NCBI GenBank assembly: GCA_012861695.1
Contig: JAAOOA010000129.1
Coordinates: 1 to 64,000, forward strand
Length of the DNA: 64,000 nucleotides
Direction of reading: 5' to 3'
From: Trematomus loennbergii
Taxonomy: Eukaryota; Chordata; Actinopteri; Perciformes; Nototheniidae
Position numbers and translations under genes: made by a program. The stretch's first letter is position 1. Each line of letters begins with the position of its first letter. The notes beneath the pieces were generated by a model that worked only from the letters and a program-made list of their open reading frames with translations, did not search any database and was not told where the DNA came from. Of this stretch, positions 9,372 through 19,439 are shown piece after piece.

Positions 9372-10955
9372 ATGATAGGTTTTGACATAGTCCATACAAA
9401 TGCTCCACCTCTGTTAGGCTTAAGAGCATGTCTAGATTTAAACCTAGTCAAAATGATACATGTAGTTGATGCAAAGCCGATAACACACACAACCATGATG
9501 GAAGAGTTTGCTGATGTGTTTGAAGGCATCGGACTGTTTCCTGGAGAATGCAGTTTCCAACTCAAACCCTCTGTACCACCAGTGGTATGTCCACCTCGTC
9601 GCATCCCATATGCTCTGCGTGACCGGCTCAAGAATGAGTTGGACGACATGGAAAAACTGGACGTTATCCAAAAAGTCACAGAGCCAACTGAATGGGTTAA
9701 TGCACTAGTAGTGTTGGAAAAGCCGAAAACAAATAGGCTGAGAATATGCCTAGACCCCCGCGCCCTGAACAAAGCCATCCAAAGACCCCACTATCCACTC
9801 CCTACTCTAGATGACGTCACACCAAAACTGGCTGGAGCACAGTATTTCAGTGTACTAGATGCCAGATCTGGATACTGGAATATAAAACTCACACACGACT
9901 CATCTATGCTAACCACGTTCAACACGATCTACGGCAGGTACCGTTTCAAGAGACTGCCTTTTGGAATCATATCTGCACAGGATGAGTTCCAGAGGAGAGT
10001 GGATGAGGCCTATGAGGGGCTTCCAGGCGTAGCCGCCATCGTAGATGACATCATAGTCTACGGCCGCACCAAAGAGGAGCACGACGCTAGCCTGCGTGCC
10101 ATGCTGGAGAGAACCAGAGAAAAAGGCATAAAGCTGAATCAGGACAAGTGCAAAATCTGTGTGCCTGAGGTAAGCTATTTTGGGCACAAGCTGACACGAG
10201 AAGGCATCCGCCCTGACCCGAACAAGATTAAGGCCATCAAAGAAATGCCTAACCCACAAAGCAAGGCAGAGTTGGAGACCATACTGGGCATGGTCACTTA
10301 CCTTTCCAGGTTCGCCCCGAGAATGTCAGAGGCAACAGCTCCACTCCGGCAACTGATAAAGGAAAACAGTGAGTTTGTGTGGGACTCAAATCATGATGCA
10401 GCCTTCCAACGAGTAAAAGACATCCTAACACAGGAGCCTGGCCCAGTACTCACCTACTTCGATCACACAAAGGATGTGAAGTTACAAGTCGATGCTTCCA
10501 AACACGGCTTAGGAGCTGTCCTGCTCCAGGAAGAGAAACCAGTCGCATATGCATCAAAGACACTGACTGAAACTGAAGAGAACTATGCTCAAATCGAAAA
10601 GGAGCTATACGCAGTGCTCTTTGGATGTAGGCGGTTTCATCAATACCTGTATGGACGACAGGTGATCGTCGAGTCAGATCATAAGCCACTTGAGTCAATC
10701 ATGCGTAAGCCCTTAGCAGCTGCACCACCGCGTCTGCAACGCATGATACTGCAGCTACAGAGATATGACATCACTATCGAGCACAAACCAGGAAAACAAA
10801 TCCCCGTCGCAGACACTCTGTCCAGAAAGCCACTTGAGTGTTACGACCGCTCCATGAGTGAGGGCATGGACTACCAAATACACACTGTGATCAGCAACGC
10901 TCCGGTAAGCGAGCCGCAAAATGGCAGAGATCAGAGCCGCTACAGCCAAAGATGA
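9372..10955 (+). CDS. Gypsy reverse transcriptase and RNase H
   Basis: The frame encodes the polymerase of the element. LDARSGYWNIKL carries the first catalytic Asp, LPFGIISAQDEF is the fingers/palm motif, and VDDIIVYG holds the paired Asp (the usual YxDD appears as a V-D-D form). QVDASKHGLGAVLLQ begins RNase H and later SDHKPLE continues it. The first ATG is 9372, but homologous sequence in this frame starts about 40 bp earlier at the frame break, so this was part of a longer gag-pol frame. It ends at 10955 in another frame relative to integrase. Confidence 0.93.
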   Translation: MIGFDIVHTNAPPLLGLRACLDLNLVKMIHVVDAKPITHTTMMEEFADVFEGIGLFPGECSFQLKPSVPPVVCPPRRIPYALRDRLKNELDDMEKLDVIQKVTEPTEWVNALVVLEKPKTNRLRICLDPRALNKAIQRPHYPLPTLDDVTPKLAGAQYFSVLDARSGYWNIKLTHDSSMLTTFNTIYGRYRFKRLPFGIISAQDEFQRRVDEAYEGLPGVAAIVDDIIVYGRTKEEHDASLRAMLERTREKGIKLNQDKCKICVPEVSYFGHKLTREGIRPDPNKIKAIKEMPNPQSKAELETILGMVTYLSRFAPRMSEATAPLRQLIKENSEFVWDSNHDAAFQRVKDILTQEPGPVLTYFDHTKDVKLQVDASKHGLGAVLLQEEKPVAYASKTLTETEENYAQIEKELYAVLFGCRRFHQYLYGRQVIVESDHKPLESIMRKPLAAAPPRLQRMILQLQRYDITIEHKPGKQIPVADTLSRKPLECYDRSMSEGMDYQIHTVISNAPVSEPQNGRDQSRYSQR

Positions 10956-12180
10956 GCAGCTCTCAGTGCTGAGACAGGTGATCCAAGCAGGGTGGCCCGA
11001 GAAAAACAAAAAATGTCCACCTGCAGTCTCAGAGTATTGGAATCATAGGGATGAGATATCAGAGACAGATGGCATCCTACTGAAAGGAGAGAAAATCATC
11101 GTGCCGCACTCACTCAGGGCTGAAATGCTTTCACGCATTCACACTGGACACTTAGGGATGGAAAAGTGCAAACAACGTGCAAGAGATGTGCTGTTCTGGC
11201 CAAGGATGGGTAAGCAGATAGAGACATTAGTAGGGACCTGCAGTACCTGCCTTGAGCGACGCAGCTCACTCCCAAAAGAGCCTATGATGTCACACCCAAT
11301 CCCAGAACAACCTTGGCAAGTAATAGCCACTGATCTGTTCACATGGAACAGTACTGACTATGTAGTTGTAGTTGACTATTATAGTAGGTTCTTTGAGGTA
11401 GAAAAAATCACCAGCCTCACCTCCTCAGTAGTCATCCAAAAGCTGAAGGCCATGTTCGCTCGATTTGGAATACCGCAGACACTAGTCAGCGATAATGGAC
11501 CTTGCTACAGTTCACAAGAGTTTAAAACTTTTGCTCATGCATGGGACTTCAAGCATGTCACAAGCAGTCCTCTGTATCCACAGAGCAACGGGCTAGCAGA
11601 AAAAACAGTTCAGACTGCCAAAGCTCTCATGGACAAAGCACACGCTCAGAGAACTGACCTGTACCTCAGCTTGTTGGAGTATAGAAACACACCAGTGGAT
11701 GGTTTGAAATCGCCAGCGCAGCTACTCATGAGCAAGCGTCTGCGTTCCATCCTTCCCACCACTGAAAAGCATCTACAACCAGAGCTTGCCTGTCACAGCA
11801 CCGTTCACAGCAGGAGAAAACTGTGTCAAACACGACAAAAACAATATTATGACAGGAATGCCAGATCACTGCCTGCACTACCAGTGGGAGCCACGATCCG
11901 CTTCCAGCTTCCAACAGGGACATGGAAACCTGCAACAGTAGTCGAGCCAGCAGGTACCCAGAGATCCTACAACATCTGCACGGACGGAGGTCACAAGTTT
12001 CGGCGCAACAGGCGTCACCTTCTACAAACGTGTGAGAGTGACACAGATCAGGAGACTCCATCAGACGAGCAGTTGGAGCCTGAGAACACTGAGACTTTGC
12101 AGCAGGACACTGAGAAACAAACAGGCCCAGAGAGCAATCACACATTGTTTACAATAAAATCACAAGATCAGGCCGCATAG
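10921..12180 (+). CDS. Gypsy integrase
   Basis: The 419-codon frame encodes the integrase that joins element cDNA to the target. The HHCC zinc-binding domain includes HTGHLGMEKC and CSTCLERR. The catalytic core has Asp in ATDLFTWN, Asp in LVSDNGPCYSS and Glu in SNGLAEKTVQ, giving a full D,D,E triad. A basic C-terminal region follows, then an acidic tail. It overlaps the end of the RT-RNase H frame by 35 bp in another frame. A single extra base near 10915-10921 explains this better than programmed shifting, because the first frame ends without homology. It opens at ATG 10921. Confidence 0.92.
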   Translation: MAEIRAATAKDEQLSVLRQVIQAGWPEKNKKCPPAVSEYWNHRDEISETDGILLKGEKIIVPHSLRAEMLSRIHTGHLGMEKCKQRARDVLFWPRMGKQIETLVGTCSTCLERRSSLPKEPMMSHPIPEQPWQVIATDLFTWNSTDYVVVVDYYSRFFEVEKITSLTSSVVIQKLKAMFARFGIPQTLVSDNGPCYSSQEFKTFAHAWDFKHVTSSPLYPQSNGLAEKTVQTAKALMDKAHAQRTDLYLSLLEYRNTPVDGLKSPAQLLMSKRLRSILPTTEKHLQPELACHSTVHSRRKLCQTRQKQYYDRNARSLPALPVGATIRFQLPTGTWKPATVVEPAGTQRSYNICTDGGHKFRRNRRHLLQTCESDTDQETPSDEQLEPENTETLQQDTEKQTGPESNHTLFTIKSQDQAA

Positions 12181-12572
12181 TGAAGCCAAGAGATGTGTTA
12201 GACCTATGAAAAAAGAAAGGAAAGGGAAATGCAATACTGACAGTGCACTTTGAGTGAATCTGTTTATAATGCAACACTGACAATGCACTGTGATTTTTGT
12301 TTGTTTAGAAATTTAAAAACAGTTTTGTTTCAGAAGCAGTACGACATGCTCTATTAGAATTATTTCTGGGCAACTGTTCAAAAAAGATAAGTTTAACTGC
12401 AGAAGTGTTTACTAAATGTTGATGTACCAGCCTTATAATATTCCCTCAGTGATAGAGTAATCACTATTAGTAGATATAGTGCCTTAAGACGCACATTCAT
12501 TTTAAATGCTTTAAATGCATATGGTTATAATTTGTTATGGCAGCTATACTGTTCTTTTCTAAAGAAGGGGGA
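12181..12572 (+). other. Gypsy 3' non-coding region and polypurine tract
   Basis: There is about 380 bp of A/T-rich non-coding sequence after integrase. It ends in the purine run aaagaagggggа-like tract at 12561-12572, directly against the 3' LTR. This is the expected priming site for plus-strand DNA. No env-like frame is present. Confidence 0.8.
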
Positions 12573-12742
12573 TGTAACATCTTGGTGAATACAAGATCTT
12601 TGATTACAGAGATCACGTTAATGACGTAATGCATGTGTGCATGTTACGCGCCAGTTGAATAAAGATGGACACTCGGAATGTCACAAGTAGTCCGCTTCAT
12701 CTGTTTATGTAGACACTTATGTCCATAGAACAGAATATTACA
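12573..12742 (+). repeat. 3' LTR of the gypsy element
   Basis: This copy of 8026-8197 begins TGTAACATCTTGG and ends ATATTACA, followed by the gttac target duplication. It lacks a 2-bp TA present in the 5' LTR near 8172 and differs by one base in the last octamer. Confidence 0.95.
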
Positions 12743-12747
12743 GTTAC

Positions 12748-13199
12748 AAGCAGGGTTCGAGTTATGTGGGAGCCAATGGGAGCTGAGCTCCCACGGACGC
12801 AGTGAAATCATACATCTGTGGGGGTCGCTAATACATTACCAACAACCATTATTCTAATCACAAATAATGCATGTGTCAATGGAATGAGTATTATTTACAT
12901 TAACGAGGTAAATAGGCTAAAAGAAAAACATGTTTTCCAAAAGAACTACGCATCTCTTGAATGACAATATGCCTGCACTGCACACTGAAAAAAAGGGGAA
13001 AGTGGGGTTGTTCAATTTGCAAATAATTTGAGACATAATTTATTCATGTTTCTCATCGAAACATCAATCAATCATGTAGAACTATTTTAATCTTGAGGGG
13101 TGTACGTTCTATAAGTCTCAATCATGTTAAGAAATAAGAAAAAAGTGATGTTTATCTCTGTAACTCCGCCCACTGAGCGCATACGTCAGCAGCTTGCTC
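12748..13199. other. Intergenic sequence
   Basis: No gene is recognised. The first 100 bp (gggttcgagttatgtgggag...) has a consensus-like, CpG-containing look but no partner was found in the window. Confidence 0.4.
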
Positions 13200-13575
13200 T
13201 GCCTGTTTCATTCCTGTTTCTATTTTTGTTTCTCTCATTTCAGTTTAAGCTTTCCTGCCTCTTGATTGAACTCCACCTGCTTCTCATCCTCAGCTGTGCC
13301 CCATTATCATCTCTCCCCCTGTCTATTTAGTCTGCGTCCACATTACCCTCAGTGCCAGTTCGTCTTTGGTATTCCTAGCGTTCCAGCAGTGTTTATTCCA
13401 AGTATCTCGATTCCATGTGTACCTGACCCAGCTTCGTGTCCTGACCCTGTTCCTGCCTAATCCTCGTCTGTTTTGGTAGCCTTACTGACTGATCTCCCGT
13501 GTACCGAACCTTGGCTATAAAGACCCTTTTTGCAACCTAAGCCTCTGTCTCTGAGTCGTTCTATTGAGTCCTCTA
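13200..13575 (+). repeat. LTR-like dispersed repeat
   Basis: The segment contains a C/T-rich leader, a phrase running through gccttactgactgatctccc, a tataaagaccc signal region and a gagtcctctac end. The last 100 bp is repeated at 15860-17522, where two transposons interrupt it. The order (pyrimidine-rich part, 'ataaag' box, short repeat end) resembles an LTR U3-R-U5, but no partner LTR or primer-binding site is seen. Confidence 0.45.
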
Positions 13576-14550
13576 CTTGTGTTCATTCAGTCGTTGCACA
13601 TGTTCAACCAGGAGAGACATGTTTTGATGTAAATATATATACTTATTACCAAGAATACACAGAAGAATGTAAAGGTGTTTGGCAATTAGACCCTGTTGTG
13701 CGGGAGTATCATCCAGGAGGGGAATACCGAGCCGATAACCACCCACCTGGGGACACTGGATATTAAGCATATGAAGTGTCTTACCTGTCCAAGTTTTTAT
13801 GCTGATAATGCAGGAAAGTTGGTCTCTGTCCCAATTTCTGAAATGAAGTAAGTCTTCATTGCGGAACAGCTATTCAAATGAATGTAACGTTTAATGCAAA
13901 TATCGCAAGCAAAAAAAAAGAGGAAGTAGTCAGTTTAGCTGAATAAATGATCATGTTGATGATGAGAAAAGTTAAAAATATATAAAATCAACATACTACT
14001 GTTTTATATAATTTTACATCACAACAGTTTTAAGTATGTTCTTAGATTTTTTTTTTTCAGTTTAATTGTTCTGCTTACCAATTTGGAATTTTAAATTGTA
14101 ATCATTTATGAAATGGATAATATAAATGTGTAAGTATTTATGGACTTATTATTCTGAGTACTAAAATATAATATTTTGATACCAATGCGTTTCCTTTTTT
14201 AATTATATTTTTCCAATGTATTTATAATGCTGGATTAACACTGAAATGTCAGCAAAAAACATAGCTGGATTTCAGAGAATATTTAGGCCTGTAGGCTTTG
14301 AAAACTTACTGCCTCAATAGCTATTCAATTATTTTCATAAAGACATCAGTGGTCAGAGCCAGTGCAAGATGCTACATCTGAGGTATCCTAATGTCATTCA
14401 TGGTACAATCTCATTTGAAATGGAGTTGTTTATGGCGCAGAGAACAGCAATGGCCTTCATTGTTTAAGCTATGAAAGGTGCTTCCAAATATTTGTATTAA
14501 TCAGGGTGGGGCACACACAAACACACAACACATTATGTTAGTGACACATA
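13576..14550. other. A/T-rich intergenic sequence
   Basis: I recognise no gene. A 78-codon plus-strand frame at 13530-13766 has no motif I know. The remainder from 13770 is A/T-rich and non-coding. Confidence 0.4.
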
Positions 14551-14605
14551 TGCCAGGATGTGCAAGGATGTGCAAAGATGTGCCAGGGTGTGCCAGGGTG
14601 TGCCT
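14551..14605. repeat. 10-bp tandem repeat
   Basis: Five units vary around aggatgtgca / agggtgtgcc, directly adjacent. It is a small minisatellite-like run in non-coding sequence. Confidence 0.75.
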
Positions 14606-15486
14606 GCTATGATCAAATGTCACAGTCCAGTACTTTTTCTACAACCCCCGCCTCCAGCTCCCCCCACTGATCAGCCACTCCCACTCAAAGAAAATAAATG
14701 TTGATTTACTTAATCTAGTTATATAAACCGGCTGCACGTAACAAGGCTACGTAAATAGGAAACAGACCACTAAACTAATAATTACTTCTTGCATTTAAGT
14801 AAATCTTACCAAAGCATCTTAATTAAATTCTACATCATACAGTTTGCTTAACACAGTTTGTTGAATTTACTTAAATTGTTGTTTTTATTAGTTCAATTTA
14901 TGTTGTAGGATTGTGTTATTTGCACTTAACATAATTTAATCCAAATTGCTCTATCAATATATAAGTAATTCAAATGACTACAACTCAGTAATTTGGATTC
15001 CCCTCACTTTATTTAAAATGTTCATTTTAGACAAAGTGCAGGAGTAAAACAACCATCTGAATTGCCACAACAATTCAACAACAAAAAATCACTTAACTCC
15101 AACAGCCCTTTGGTGGTAGGTGCACATATTAGAATTTTAAAGCGCAACTTACATGATGCCGTTTAAAAATATAATAATAAAGGGCTGTGCCGGCCGTCAG
15201 CGAACCGATCCGGCCTTTCTGCGCGACTGTCACTCAAATGCGGGACATAGTCTCAATTTGTGGGACGCGGACAAATAATAAAAATGCTGTGTGTGCTGCC
15301 CCTCACACACAACCCACGCTTCAAATCAAGTTGCATAAATACTTGAGCTACGTTTTTATTATAATTACTGTGAAATCTGCCTATTATGTTTTCGTCATTA
15401 TTACAACAAATACACACTTGCAACTGATAACACTGGCAATGATTTTATATCTATTAGACTATTCAAAAAAAAATCATGCTTCAAAT
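14606..15486. other. Intergenic sequence
   Basis: A/T-rich, with no gene recognised. A 122-codon plus-strand frame at 15187-15555 has low complexity in its second half and no family resemblance, and it overlaps the dispersed repeat that follows. Confidence 0.4.
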
Positions 15487-15860
15487 AAGTGGGGGGATTT
15501 GTTTAATAAATTGAGACACAGTTTCATGAGTGCAGTCCTTTACTTTCCACACTGATGACTATTTAAAAATAATTTCAAGTTTTAATAGGTTTTGTTTGAT
15601 TTTGATCAATCATAACTGCATTGGATAAAGATCGAGTATTTCAAATTAAAAGTTACCAGCTGCAACATCCATATTTCAATAGTTTTATTTACAATTCTTA
15701 AATTAGGTTTCATGTTGTCATTAAAATGAATCTTCAAACAATCTTCATAAATGCGTCTTACCTCATCAGATGCTGTTCTGTAGAAGGCAGATCTGGATTT
15801 TCGTGTGGAGAGCTTGTTGATAATAAGGTACAGCAGTTTCCTGTATAACTGGTTATCCTC
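15487..15860. repeat. Dispersed repeat family, copy B
   Basis: This 370-bp segment matches 21604-21966 throughout and 7748-7983 in its second half. It runs directly into the LTR-like repeat end that begins at 15860 (tctgttttggtagcc). Copy C shares the same junction, so the two parts belong to one larger element. Confidence 0.85.
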
Positions 15861-15900
15861 TGTTTTGGTAGCCTAATCTGAATGATCTCCCGTGTACCGA

Positions 15901-16771
15901 CAGTGTTGCCAACTCCATAGTAAGGAAAGTAGCTATTGGCTGTCCGAAAAGTCGCCAGAAGTCCTAAATGACGTCATCGCCTAATTTGCATATCATGTAA
16001 TAGCGGTAAAAAACGTTCCACCCCCTTCAAGGATCAAAACTTGAAACCACCAGAGTAAATCCAGACGACAGTAGATCAGAAATGTCTCTATTAGAAAAAG
16101 TAGAAAGTAGAAATTGTTTTAGTAGTTTTAGTAGAAATCTCCCTTACATAAAGGCATATAGTATGCCCGTGTGTCATCTCTCCAATAAATGGCTTCAACC
16201 ATCCTTTAAACTCAGGGTTTGATTCCCACTCCTTTCTCTACTTTTGTGAATAGGCTACAGTTTTAGACTGTGACATGATGACCTACGACGTTGATGTTTA
16301 GCTTGTCACAGAGGCACACACACAGTGGACGAGGTGATTAAGTGACTGAGGCTGTGTGAGTCAAAGCAAAGCAAAGGCAGTTATTTATTATAGTGTGACA
16401 GTGACAGTGAAGAAAACATTTACATTTTACATTTAAATCCCGCTCATGCGCAATTCATTTGCAGTCTCGACGCGGGAGAGTGTGGCTGTCTCCTCTCTGC
16501 TCTGACTGCAGCTGAGCTGCTGCGTGAGGCAACTGTGAGTCTGAGCGCCTGTGAGTACTATGGCACATTGGGCTTCCATAGAGGGCTCACGGCAGCACCC
16601 GCGGCTCGTTAACTGCTGAACAATATTTGAGTCTCCAATCACCAGAAAAGTCCCTAATAACACCATTACAAGTCGTTAAATTAGTCGTTAGTCGCTTTTG
16701 ACAAAAAAAGTAGCCGGAGGGTTTGGAAAGCCGCCGAAATTAACGAGAAAGTCGCCAAGTTGGCAACACTG
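15901..16771. mobile_element. Non-autonomous hAT element with 8-bp duplication
   Basis: The 871-bp element starts cagtgttgccaact and ends agttggcaacactg, perfect short inverted termini. It is flanked by tgtaccga on both sides (15893-15900 and 16772-16779). An 8-bp duplication with CAGTG...CACTG termini is the hAT signature. No transposase frame is seen inside. The empty site is visible at about 13499-13508. Confidence 0.92.
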
Positions 16772-16812
16772 TGTACCGAACCTTGGCTATAAAGATCCTT
16801 TCTGCAACCTGA

Positions 16813-17486
16813 CCCCTAGATTCCACCGGGTCCGTCTGCGGCGCGTTACGGCTGCGCCGCGGTTTTGGTCCGGCCTCCTCCGGCGTCATACCCTACCAGG
16901 CGCGTTCAGAGCATTTCAGAAGCGGAGAGTCTTGCCTGCCGGCTCGCAGTTTTGTTGATTTGGGCATATTTCCTGGACAGGCTACTTTGTACAGACAAAG
17001 TTAATAATAACTGTAATATTCCAGTTATAAACGACATGAATCAAAGATGTGTTGCTGTATTTTAGTGGTAAAAAAAATGCATTCATCATCATAATTATTC
17101 TATATATATAATTTACACAGTGCCTGTAAACCGGAGGAGAACGCTGGCATTTCTCCTCCTACTTGAAAGACTACAGAGGGATAGGGTCTGCAAAATTAGT
17201 TTGTGTGTGTATATATATGTATATATAGCTCTGAACGTTCCACTTCCTGCCTGCCCGACCTTACGTTACGGCTGCGCCGCGACAAAAATAGGATTCAATC
17301 CTAATTTTAGGAAAGCCCTGCGCCGAGCCGCTTCTGGGACGCTTCTGGGACGCGTCTGAGCCGTAACGCGCCGCGTGTGGTGGAATAGCACCCATTGACT
17401 AGAGTGGCCGCGATCACCTTGAGCACCGCGGCGCAGCCGTAACGCGTCCGTAACGCGCCGCAGACGGACCCGGTGGAATCTAGGGG
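16813..17486. mobile_element. TIR element with 3-bp duplication (Harbinger-like)
   Basis: The termini pair perfectly over about 35 bp (start cccctagattccaccgggtc, end gacccggtggaatctagggg). They are flanked by TGA at 16810-16812 and 17487-17489. A 3-bp duplication fits PIF/Harbinger, although the usual site is TWA. The phrase cgttacggctgcgccgcg occurs at the left terminus and again at about 17264, so the interior may contain a rearranged end. It is non-coding. Confidence 0.8.
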
Positions 17487-17522
17487 TGAGCCTCTGTCTC
17501 TGAGTCGTGCTATTGAGTCCTC

Positions 17523-18129
17523 TACACTGAAAAAAAAGGCTGTTGGACTCACATGATTTTAATATGGACATCGGTTGCACATATTAAAAACATGTGTACT
17601 ATTCCATTATGTCAAAGAAACATTCAATTGTTGTTAATGTGAATATTTCCTTTAATATTACGTATATTAATTTACCCTATGTTTAACCAACATGACTTTT
17701 TAATGTTCATTTTAGGCTTTTAATATGCTCAGTATATTTCATTTGTACCTGTTAAAGCCACATTAATGTGTTGTTTAAACTACATGCTATAGTTTTCTGT
17801 TTAATCTACCAAGCCTGCTCAAGGTACATAAGAGTATTGATTTTATGTAAATAGAGGCATTTCGTACATTCTTCTTCAGGATCCATCCTAATCTCTTATC
17901 TACAGCATTTATCATAACATTTTTAAAACAAATAGTCAATAAAGACAAACACATTTCTTTGAACAACATTCATGTATTTTCTCAAAAATAAAACAATATT
18001 AACAACCAGCTACACATCCAGATGAGCTTTTGGTTTTTCCATGCAGCCCAGGAGAATTAACAAATATTGAAAATAAAGAAATAGAATAAATATGCATTTC
18101 CTAACATGCGGTCTACCGACGCTGTAAAA
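17523..18129. other. Intergenic sequence
   Basis: A/T-rich, with no gene. It starts with 'actgaaaaaaaaggctgttgg', which has a consensus-repeat look, but no second terminus was found. Confidence 0.4.
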
Positions 18130-18474
18130 TGTATTATCTCTTAGATTTACACACGGCATCTATTGCACGTCTGTCCGTCCTGGGAGAGGGATCCCTCCTC
18201 TGTTGCTCTCCCCGAGGTTTCTCCATTTTTCCCCTTTAAACTGGTGGTTTTTCTCCGGAAGTTTTTCCTTGTACGATGTGAGGGTCTAAGGACAGAGGGT
18301 GTCGTTTTCTCATAGTGATATTCTGAACAAACTGTGCTGTTGTATTTGCTGTAAAATGTCTTTACTGTAGGTTTTTTTTTACTATATGTACAGCACTTTG
18401 GCTCGACCAAAAATCGTTTATAAATGTGCTATATAAATAAAACTTGATTTGATTTGATTTGATTTGATTTGAAA
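18130..18474 (+). repeat. LINE/SINE 3' tail with (GATTT)n
   Basis: The segment from ttatctcttagatttacacac to the terminal (gattt)n run is repeated at about 49116-49438 with few differences. A 3' region ending in 'gtgctatataaataaaacttgatttgattt' is typical of fish L2-type LINEs or SINEs that share their tails. Only the non-coding tail is present. Confidence 0.8.
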
Positions 18475-19032
18475 TAGAAAATGTTTGTGATGCATGTATA
18501 TATACATTATTGTGTTAGAACACAGCAAGGAAGCTTAAAGGAAACGATTCTCCCGACCAAAATAAGGTTTATTGTGCCAAATGGCAAAGAAAGGCTTATT
18601 TTTTAACTCATTCATAGTAAACAATTAACAGAAAATGTCAACGCCGAAAAAAGGAAATGTTCTTGCAAATCCATTATTGAAATAGTAACCTGCTAATATG
18701 AAAGGTCACTTTAATACAAGAAAGATACATGAAAGTATAATAATGGCCTGGTTTCTCACCACATATGCACTAAAGAAAGTATTACAAATAAAAACAAGAA
18801 CTGACATTTTGAGGTAGCGCAATTAGATAAAGACAATTCTGCAAATCTGACACTTTGATGCAAGTGGTACATTCTGAAACTCATGGAAAAACACACATTT
18901 CTGAAACATGCAAATAAATACAGCAAAAAGCATGAGCAAAGGAAGTGCAAGACAGTTGTATCGATGAAAGTATGAGTATGCTGTAAAAGTGCACAATGGT
19001 CCATGGCAACAGCTCACTCAAATAGTTTATTT
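18475..19032. other. Downstream region of the SAMD3-like pseudogene
   Basis: No coding sequence is recognised. As the gene is on the minus strand this is where its 3' UTR would lie: tttatttttaaac at 19028-19038 supplies an AATAAA on the minus strand overlapping the stop region. Confidence 0.35.
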
Positions 19033-19404
19033 TTAAACGCTTGGGCTTTCTTGGAGAGCATGTTTGCCGTCTAGCTCCATTAACGATTTCTGGAGCACTT
19101 CGAACGTGCACTTCAGTTTAGGGGGGTAGTTCAGGTTCATTGCATACATTAGTCCAAATAACATGGTAGCAGCTAATGCAATGTTGTCCTCATCAGTTAG
19201 TACCTGTTGGCCTTCCAGGACAATCTGTCCTCTGGTCTCGTCTGTCCTCTGGTCTCATCTGTCCTCTGGTCTCATCTGTCCTCTGGTCTCATCTGTCCTC
19301 TGGTCTCATCTGTCCTCTGGTCTCATGGTGGAATTTTGTTTGACAACATAAAGTCCCACTGTAATCCACTGAATGGACCGCAGAATGACGTCTTCATCTT
19401 CTGC
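19033..19404 (-). pseudogene. SAMD3-like last exon carrying a minisatellite
   Basis: The exon starts after ctctgcag with AEDEDVILRSIQWITVGLYV and ends ...LQESPSV-stop. Its 372 bp is a multiple of three. 102 bp of it is six 17-bp repeat units that introduce a TGA in the second unit. The exon is colinear and in frame on both sides of the repeat. Confidence 0.72.
19224..19325. repeat. 17-bp minisatellite, six copies, in an exon
   Basis: Six direct copies of tctgtcctctggtctca (the first ends in g) occupy exactly 102 bp. They interrupt the coding sequence of the SAMD3-like last exon. Confidence 0.95.
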
Positions 19405-19439
19405 CTGCAGAGTGCACAGTCACAAAAGGAACAGAGTGA

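Larger units (their letters stand above)
8026..12742 (+). mobile_element. Ty3/gypsy LTR retrotransposon, near full length
   Basis: The 4.7-kb element has two LTRs of 172 and 170 bp, a primer-binding site, gag-protease, reverse transcriptase-RNase H, integrase and a polypurine tract, in that order. A 5-bp TSD, gttac, flanks it exactly (8021-8025 and 12743-12747). The LTRs differ by one 2-bp indel and one substitution near their 3' ends, so it inserted recently. The domain order (integrase after RNase H) is that of Ty3/gypsy; short LTRs and a single gag-pol layout resemble the Mag-like lineage. Two frame breaks make this copy non-functional. There is no envelope-like frame. Confidence 0.95.
15860..17522 (+). 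repeat. LTR-like repeat end split by two transposons
   Basis: Three pieces, 15860-15900, 16772-16812 and 17487-17522, read consecutively. They match the uninterrupted sequence at 13481-13575. The gaps are filled by a hAT element and a Harbinger-like element, each with its own TSD. The 13481 copy therefore serves as the empty-site reference. Confidence 0.85.

Noticed and set aside
9345..9372. Programmed gag-pol frameshift in the gypsy element
   Set aside because: Protease homology itself crosses the break, and the integrase break restores the frame; two simple indels explain this better. Other copies would be needed to decide.
15187..15555. 122-codon plus-strand frame as a small gene
   Set aside because: Low-complexity second half, overlaps the dispersed repeat copy B, and no splice or promoter context.
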